Source: Anaerolineaceae bacterium (lineage in GTDB: Bacteria > Chloroflexota > Anaerolineae > Anaerolineales > Anaerolineaceae). From it: a stretch of 9,625 nucleotides of DNA. Under the pieces are notes generated by a model. That model had not been told where the DNA came from, did no database searches, and saw nothing but the letters and a program-made list of their open reading frames with translations. The stretch covers positions 1-9,625 of the forward strand of contig DMDF01000002.1 in assembly GCA_003446605.1 (NCBI GenBank). Direction: 5' to 3'. This document shows, piece by piece, positions 4,962 to 9,625 of this stretch; the stretch's first letter is position 1; each line of letters starts with the position of its first letter. The translations under genes and the position numbers were made by a program.

Positions 4962-6449
4962 ATGGTAGAAAATAGAGTTTTACTCCGTATGGAGGGAATA
5001 GAAAAACGTTTTCCTGGTGTACATGCATTAGAAAATGTGGATCTGGATTTATATGCAGGTGAAGTTCATGTTCTTCTGGGTGAAAATGGCGCAGGTAAAT
5101 CAACCCTGATGAAAATTATAAGTGGATCTTTGGAACGAGATTCTGGAAAACTTTGGGTAGACGGTAATGAGATTGGTAATCTGAATCCAGAACATTCTCA
5201 GAATCTTGGAATTGGAATGGTGTATCAAGAATTGAGTTTATGCCCTAATTTGAGCGTTGCTGAAAATATTTTTATTGGTAATTTACCAAAAACCAAAATT
5301 GGAAAAGTGGATTGGCAACGACTTACTCAAATGGCTAATGAAAGTCTGGATTCATTAACTTTGTCTATCAATCCGAAAGAATTAATTGGCAACTTACCGG
5401 TTGCTGAGCAGCAAATGATTGAGATTGCTAGAGTATTCAATAAAAATCCTAAGATATTGATATTAGATGAGCCCACCTCTGCACTATCTGACGCAGAACG
5501 AGATAGGTTATTCGAATTAATTCGCCTATTACAAAAGAGGGGTGTTGGAATAATTTATATTTCGCACCGATTGGCTGAAATTAAAATGATCGGAACACGC
5601 GTCACAGTGATGCGCGATGGAAAGATCATTGGTACAACGATTGTAAAAGACTCGGATGAAAACCAATTAATACAGATGATGGTTGGAAAAAATTTAGAAG
5701 ACCAATTTCCGAAAGAAAAAGCAGAAATTGGAGATGTTATTTTTGAAGTAAATGACCTGTGTTCAGAAAATGAGTTTGAGGGAATAAATTTTCAATTGCA
5801 TACGGGGGAAATTCTGGGAATTTTTGGTCTCATGGGTGCTGGGCAAGCTCAGCTGGCACGTGCATTGTTAGGATTGGGCTCTATGGTTTCTGGGGAAGTT
5901 ATCATTGATAACCATCTATTGCGAAAACATACACCAAATGAAGCAATCAAACATGGAATGGGATTATTAACGAGAGATCGAAGAGAGGGACTCATTTCTA
6001 TGTTGGAAGTACCCCAAAATATTACTTTAGCGATCCGCAGTCAAGAATCTATGTCCAGTCTTATTAAATTGAGGGATGAGAAAAAAATAGCTGACGATTA
6101 TGTGAAATCGCTTCAAATAACCCCGCCAATAACTGATCGTAAAGTGATGTATTTCAGTGGTGGGAATCAACAGAAAATTGTTTTAGCAAGGTGGCTGTGC
6201 AGTAAATCAAAAGTATTAATATTTGATGAACCAACACGTGGCATTGATGTGAGTGGTAAAGCCGATGTATTTCGTTTGATGTGCCATCTGGCGAACCAAG
6301 GTGTAGGAATAATCATGATATCTTCTGAAATGCAAGAAATACTGGCAATGGCTGACAGAATTCTTGTAATGCGTCAGGGGAAGATTGTAGCTGAGCTTGA
6401 TGAAGGTGCAACACAAGAAGACCTTCTTAGAAATGCCAGTGAATTCTAA
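4962..6449 (+). CDS. CUT2 sugar ABC transporter ATP-binding protein (double NBD, RbsA/MglA-type)
   Basis: 495-aa ATPase with two fused nucleotide-binding domains, energising uptake with the permease gene 11 bp downstream. GAGG at 4953-4956 precedes the ATG. NBD1: Walker A GENGAGKST (40-48), Q-loop YQE (88-90), signature NLPVAEQQ (144-151), Walker B ILILDEPTSAL (165-175), H-loop SHR (201-203). NBD2: degenerate Walker A GLMGAGQAQLAR (289-300) without the Lys, signature FSGGNQQ (398-404), Walker B VLIFDEPTRG (418-427), and SSEMQE in place of the switch His. Loss of the second Walker A Lys and of the second switch His is normal in RbsA/MglA/XylG proteins. The NBD1 signature has Pro where Ser is usual (LSVAEQQ or LSVGQQQ in relatives), a mild oddity. 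The cognate binding protein lies upstream beyond the SDR gene. Confidence 0.95.
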   Translation: MVENRVLLRMEGIEKRFPGVHALENVDLDLYAGEVHVLLGENGAGKSTLMKIISGSLERDSGKLWVDGNEIGNLNPEHSQNLGIGMVYQELSLCPNLSVAENIFIGNLPKTKIGKVDWQRLTQMANESLDSLTLSINPKELIGNLPVAEQQMIEIARVFNKNPKILILDEPTSALSDAERDRLFELIRLLQKRGVGIIYISHRLAEIKMIGTRVTVMRDGKIIGTTIVKDSDENQLIQMMVGKNLEDQFPKEKAEIGDVIFEVNDLCSENEFEGINFQLHTGEILGIFGLMGAGQAQLARALLGLGSMVSGEVIIDNHLLRKHTPNEAIKHGMGLLTRDRREGLISMLEVPQNITLAIRSQESMSSLIKLRDEKKIADDYVKSLQITPPITDRKVMYFSGGNQQKIVLARWLCSKSKVLIFDEPTRGIDVSGKADVFRLMCHLANQGVGIIMISSEMQEILAMADRILVMRQGKIVAELDEGATQEDLLRNASEF

Positions 6450-6460
6450 ATGGAGAAAAA

Positions 6461-7537
6461 ATGTCAAAGACTACAAATTTACAAGCTAACAACGGTACCA
6501 CCGACCGGTACACTGAAGAAAAAACAACTGGCTTGAAAGCAATATTAAAAAATACCCTGCTCAAAGGAGGACCGGTCATTGCATTCCTTCTTTTGGCAAT
6601 TTATCTATCATTTGCTTCTCCCCATTTTCTTACGGGCAGTAATATTATTAATATCGCGCGACAAACTTCTATTACAACAATTCTGGCTATCGGGCAGACT
6701 TTGGTGATTATTACTGGGGGAATTGACCTTTCTGTTGGTGCTATCGCTGCTCTAAGTGCCTCAATTGCATCTGTTCTCATGACCCAGCAACTTCAAATTG
6801 GGAGTATGTTAATTGGTCCACTTGATTTTGGTTGGGGCATATTAATAGCATTGTTGATCGGTGCAACCGCAGGATTGGTCAATGGCTTGTTGATCACGAA
6901 AGGTCGTATCCCTGATTTTATTACAACAATGGGAATGTCCAATGTTATCCGAGGTGCTGCATTGTTGGTTACGGGTGGTTTGCCTGTACCTTCCCATATT
7001 ACGGCTACAGAAATGAAAGGCTACCTTCCTGATCAAATGGTTTGGTTGGGAAATGGAAATTTGCTGGGACTTCCTGTGGCAGGGATCATCGCGATTCTCA
7101 TTGTTATACTGGGTTGGTTTTTGCTGAGGTACTCAGTACTGGGTCGAAGTATGTATGCAGTGGGTGGAAACCGAGATGCAGCAAGAGTATCAGGTATTAA
7201 TGTGGATCGGACAAAAATCATGGCATATGTACTTTCGGGCTTGGTGGCTGCAATTGCTGGTTTTGTACTTGCCGGTAGATTAAATTCAGCGAACGCTTTA
7301 ATGGCAGATGGAGAGGAATTGCGCTCAGTTGCCGCAGCGGTCATTGGCGGTGCCAATTTGGCAGGGGGGTCTGGTGGTGCAATTGGTACTCTGATCGGTG
7401 CGTTAACGATGGGAGTACTGTCGAATGGGCTTAACCTTATGAATGTCAGTGCATTCTGGCAAAGAGTTATTTATGGCTTAATTATCGTCGGCGTTGTTCT
7501 TTTTGATCAGTGGCGCCGCAGAAAATTCTCATCATGA
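6461..7537 (+). CDS. CUT2 sugar ABC transporter permease (RbsC-type)
   Basis: Inner-membrane channel subunit (358 aa), acting as a homodimer with the upstream ATPase since only one permease gene is present. GGAG at 6452-6455 lies 5 nt before the ATG, and the gene follows the ATPase stop by 11 bp. A polar N-terminus of about 35 residues precedes multiple hydrophobic segments, roughly at 37-53, 70-86, 88-107, 125-145, 205-223, 254-272, 290-300, 308-322 and 336-349. Family motifs: ITGGIDLSVGAI (84-95), NGLLITKGRIPDFITTMGM (141-159), GRSMYAVGGNRDAARVSGI (228-246, the ATPase-contact region) and AAAVIGGANLAGGSGG (291-306). It ends with a basic tail (WRRRKFSS), consistent with a cytoplasmic C-terminus. 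It is slightly longer than typical RbsC because of the N-terminal extension. Substrate not assignable. Confidence 0.95.
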   Translation: MSKTTNLQANNGTTDRYTEEKTTGLKAILKNTLLKGGPVIAFLLLAIYLSFASPHFLTGSNIINIARQTSITTILAIGQTLVIITGGIDLSVGAIAALSASIASVLMTQQLQIGSMLIGPLDFGWGILIALLIGATAGLVNGLLITKGRIPDFITTMGMSNVIRGAALLVTGGLPVPSHITATEMKGYLPDQMVWLGNGNLLGLPVAGIIAILIVILGWFLLRYSVLGRSMYAVGGNRDAARVSGINVDRTKIMAYVLSGLVAAIAGFVLAGRLNSANALMADGEELRSVAAAVIGGANLAGGSGGAIGTLIGALTMGVLSNGLNLMNVSAFWQRVIYGLIIVGVVLFDQWRRRKFSS

Positions 7538-7597
7538 TAGTTATTATGTGTGTGAAATTGTCTTTGATGTAGAGTTAAAACTGATGGAGAAGCTAAG

Positions 7598-8464
7598 ATG
7601 AAATATGCTATTAGTAACTGGATCTATGGCAATGAACCACTAGAACAGGTTTTTCAACGCTTGAAAAGATATGGATATGATGGCATTGAATTGGTTGGAG
7701 AACCCAAAAAATATGATATCGATTCTGTACTACAAATGAGCTCAAAGTATATGATTAAGGTCTGCTCCGTGTTAAGTTGGTGCTTAGCGGATATTCCTGG
7801 GCGCGATCTTTCTCATCCAGATCCATCTATTCGGCAAAAAGCCCATGAGTATTTGAAAAACTGTATTGACCTAGCTCATAGTGTGGGTGCTCCAATCGTG
7901 ATTATCCTTCCCGCACCAGCCGGACGAACCTCTCCCGTCGGAATTTCTTTTACGGAGGATAAATGGGCAGAAGGCTTTAAAAATGAGTGGAATTATGCAG
8001 TTGAGGGAACACGTGAACTTGCGGCTTATGCTGATAAAAAGTCCATTACCCTAGCTATAGAACCATTAAATCGTTATGAGTCTTATCTCATCACAAACCT
8101 AGAGAAAGCGAAAAGTTTTGTTAGGGAAGTTGGATCATCGAATCTTAAAATTCATTTGGATACATTTCACATGAGCATTGAAGAAAAAAATTTATCAGAA
8201 ATCGTGCACCAAAGCGCTGATCTTTTGGTAAATATGCATATCTCCGATAGCAATAGAGAACCGCCAGGTAGAGGGCACACAGATTTTCATGCTATCATGA
8301 AGAGCCTTAAAGAGATTGGGTATGAAGGTTATCTGGTATTGGAGCCAGTGCCCCCTGGCTCAAACGCAGTCTTTGATGCCACTCGCCCGAGTGCATTTAC
8401 CACACGTGATGAATATGCTAAGGAAGGGATCGAGTATCTAAGAAAATTAGAAAACACTATTTAA
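7598..8464 (+). CDS. TIM-barrel sugar epimerase/isomerase, ketose 3-epimerase-like (first paralogue)
   Basis: 288-aa protein of the AP-endonuclease/xylose isomerase-like TIM-barrel superfamily, closest in motifs to D-tagatose 3-epimerase-type enzymes. GGAGA at 7586-7590 precedes the ATG by 7 nt. The metal site is complete: E155 (IEPLNRYE), D188 (HLDTFHM), H214 (NMHISD) and E249 (LVLEPV). The second shell also fits: E161, H191 and R220. All seven sit at a constant +3 offset from the residues I recall for Pseudomonas cichorii D-tagatose 3-epimerase (152, 158, 185, 188, 211, 217, 246), which strongly supports the fold and chemistry (proton exchange at C3 of a ketose). The N-terminal half, including PAPAGRTSP (105-113), is less like classical psicose epimerases, so substrate may differ; a ketose phosphate, keto-acid or inosose is possible. 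It follows the permease by 60 bp and is probably in the same operon. Confidence 0.85.
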   Translation: MKYAISNWIYGNEPLEQVFQRLKRYGYDGIELVGEPKKYDIDSVLQMSSKYMIKVCSVLSWCLADIPGRDLSHPDPSIRQKAHEYLKNCIDLAHSVGAPIVIILPAPAGRTSPVGISFTEDKWAEGFKNEWNYAVEGTRELAAYADKKSITLAIEPLNRYESYLITNLEKAKSFVREVGSSNLKIHLDTFHMSIEEKNLSEIVHQSADLLVNMHISDSNREPPGRGHTDFHAIMKSLKEIGYEGYLVLEPVPPGSNAVFDATRPSAFTTRDEYAKEGIEYLRKLENTI

Positions 8465-8614
8465 TGAGTGTAGAAGAACAAATCACAACTGGACAATCGT
8501 AATGCGAAAATACAGTTGTGATTTATCATTTTGCTCATCCATTACTTCCAGGTTTTCGTAGATCATATTCCATTAGATGTAGACGGTGAATTATAGAAAA
8601 GGGGTGGAGGAATC
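8465..8614. other. Intergenic spacer between the two epimerase genes
   Basis: 150 bp, unusually wide for this otherwise tight gene series. It contains the 12-bp inverted repeat at 8480-8524 and the GGAGG (8606-8610) of the next gene. I see no promoter with good boxes and spacing. Confidence 0.6.
8480..8524 (+). terminator. Long-looped 12-bp inverted repeat (partial terminator, processing hairpin or operator)
   Basis: AAATCACAACTG (8480-8491) and CAGTTGTGATTT (8513-8524) are perfectly complementary, with a 21-nt spacer. Downstream ATCATTTTGC carries only a short T run. The 21-bp spacing puts the arms about three turns apart centre to centre, so a DNA operator is also conceivable. It starts 16 nt after the stop of the first epimerase gene, favouring an RNA hairpin that stabilises or attenuates. 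Confidence 0.5.
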
Positions 8615-9496
8615 ATGGATAACAAGGTAGGTATCTATTATGCTTATTGGACGCGAGAGTGGGATGTCCCTTTTTATCCATATATTGATAAAGCCCACGA
8701 TTTAAGATTTGACATTCTTGAAATCAATGCAGGCACACTTGCGAAGATGTCTTCAAATGAACGACAAAAGCTGAGGCAGTATGCAGCGGCTAGAAATATT
8801 GCCTTGACATATTGCATTGGTTTACCTTTAGAATTCGATGTTGCTTCTCCTGATGAATCGACCCGGAAAAGAGGAATAAAATTCCTAACAGACCAAATTC
8901 ATGGAATTGGTGGCATGGGTGGAGGATATCTATCCGGGATTCTGTATGGTGCATGGCCAGCAACAATGCCCAAGGGTAAGATGTCGCGAAAAGATTATCT
9001 GAGTTTGAGTATCGATAGTATCATCCAAGTAGCAAAGATAGCAGAAGAAAATGGTGTCATTCTCTGTATGGAAATCGTTAACCGTTTTGAACAATTTCTT
9101 CTTAATACGGCAGAGGAGGGTGTTGCTTATTGTCAAGCGATCGATAGCCCAAACGTGAAATTATTGTTAGATACATTTCACATGAACATTGAGGAGGACT
9201 CTATATCATCAGCTGTTTTAACGGCTAAAGATTTTTTAGGACATGTTCATCTGGGTGAAAATCATCGAATGCCACCTGGTTGTGATCACGGGCATATTCC
9301 TTGGAGTGCATTGATGACATCCCTCAAAAAGATAGATTACCAAGGCTCTCTTGTTATGGAACCCTTTCTTGTACCAGGCGGACAAGTTGGGCGTGATATA
9401 AAAATTTGGCGGGATCAAAGTGGTGGATTTAATTTGGATGAAGAAGCCAGAAAAGCGTGTATTTTTATTAAACAAAAGCTTTTAGAAGCAAAATAA
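8615..9496 (+). CDS. D-psicose (allulose)/D-tagatose 3-epimerase family protein (second paralogue)
   Basis: 293-aa ketose 3-epimerase, close to the classical length (about 290). GGAGG lies 4 nt before the ATG. The start GIYYAYWTREW and end DIKIWRDQSGG closely match my memory of Agrobacterium D-psicose 3-epimerase (GIYYSYWEHEW; DIKVWRDISGG). Mn/Co-binding residues are E153 (MEIVNRFE), D186 (LLDTFHMNIEED), H212 (HVHLGE) and E249 (VMEPF). Substrate O1-O3 contacts E159, H189 and R218 are also conserved. The reaction is reversible C3 epimerisation of free ketoses such as fructose/psicose or tagatose/sorbose. One difference: the loop after R218 (MPPGCDHGHIPW, 219-230) is about two residues longer than the classical loop and is His-rich (H217, H225, H227), next to the active-site mouth, so preference may be shifted. 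Last gene in the window; likely acts on the product of the transported sugar. Confidence 0.9.
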   Translation: MDNKVGIYYAYWTREWDVPFYPYIDKAHDLRFDILEINAGTLAKMSSNERQKLRQYAAARNIALTYCIGLPLEFDVASPDESTRKRGIKFLTDQIHGIGGMGGGYLSGILYGAWPATMPKGKMSRKDYLSLSIDSIIQVAKIAEENGVILCMEIVNRFEQFLLNTAEEGVAYCQAIDSPNVKLLLDTFHMNIEEDSISSAVLTAKDFLGHVHLGENHRMPPGCDHGHIPWSALMTSLKKIDYQGSLVMEPFLVPGGQVGRDIKIWRDQSGGFNLDEEARKACIFIKQKLLEAK

Positions 9497-9499
9497 GAG

Positions 9500-9521
9500 T
9501 TAAAATTTGCGTCAGTACTGA
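9500..9521. repeat. Second copy of a 14-base intergenic motif plus a perfect 10-bp palindrome
   Basis: TTAAAATTTGCGTC at 9500-9513 is identical to 2558-2571 upstream of the transporter promoter. It overlaps TCAGTACTGA (9512-9521), a perfect palindrome. It starts 4 bp after the last stop codon. The rest of the 129-bp tail to the window end shows no supported gene; a run of seven C lies at 9599-9605. Confidence 0.3.
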
Positions 9522-9625
9522 TGAACCATGTTGATTGGGGAGAAGTAGCGGGGACTATATGATTTTGAAACTCTGCATATCAATAACACTGTGAATTACC
9601 CCCCCGTAGTGCCTCATTAGAAAAG

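Noticed and set aside
5394..5414. Damaged first ABC signature motif (LPVAEQQ) as a sign of an inactive ATPase
   Set aside because: VAEQQ variants are common in this family and Walker A, Walker B and H-loop of the first domain are intact; Ser to Pro alone is not evidence of inactivity.
9531..9563. Promoter-like TTGATT ... CTATAT and short ATG frames in the 3' tail
   Set aside because: The -10 match and spacing are weak, and the ATGs at 9529 and 9559 open only 6 and 11 codons, so neither a promoter nor a gene can be supported.
1..9625. Mobile element, defence system, CRISPR or tRNA
   Set aside because: No transposase or integrase motifs, no regularly spaced repeats, and no tRNA-like cloverleaf seen; all genes are same-strand metabolic or transport genes.

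Overview
The window looks like bacterial accessory catabolism: nine long genes, all on the + strand, with no RNA genes, transposases or CRISPR. The genes have strong Shine-Dalgarno sites, and the solute-binding protein is a lipoprotein (lipobox LTSC) with a long acidic linker. This suggests a saccharolytic, probably anaerobic bacterium of a lineage that uses lipoprotein binding proteins (Chloroflexota/Anaerolineae, Spirochaetota or Firmicutes-like). The phylum is a low-confidence inference; no taxonomic marker is present.

Layout. Bases 1-2421 carry three enzymes: a 5'-truncated D-2-hydroxyacid (phosphoglycerate-type) dehydrogenase, a KDPG/KHG aldolase, and a divergent protein of the shikimate dehydrogenase (AroE) fold. 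Bases 2422-2837 are a 416-bp regulatory gap. It holds a near-perfect sigma70-type promoter (TTGACT-17-TATAAT), several operator-like repeats upstream of and on the promoter, a structured leader of about 190 nt with an orphan Shine-Dalgarno site, and one doubtful 40-codon ORF. Bases 2838-7537 carry a CUT2 (ribose/xylose/inositol-type) sugar ABC transporter: binding lipoprotein, then an SDR dehydrogenase inserted between the binding protein and the rest, then a double ATPase and a permease. A perfect 12-bp hairpin follows the binding-protein gene. Bases 7598-9496 carry two paralogous TIM-barrel ketose 3-epimerases (D-tagatose/D-psicose 3-epimerase family), separated by 150 bp containing another 12-bp inverted repeat. 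The last 129 bp carry no gene I can support.

How it fits together (inference). A sugar, polyol or cyclitol enters through the CUT2 transporter. The SDR oxidises a hydroxyl, and the two epimerases invert C3-type centres of the resulting ketoses or keto-acids. The AroE-like enzyme and the hydroxyacid dehydrogenase perform further redox steps. The aldolase cleaves a 2-keto-3-deoxy (phospho)sugar acid to pyruvate plus an aldehyde. No kinase, dehydratase or regulator lies in the window, so the pathway is incomplete here. The combination of an AroE-fold enzyme with altered substrate residues and two ketose epimerases is the most unusual aspect, and the substrate cannot be named from sequence alone.
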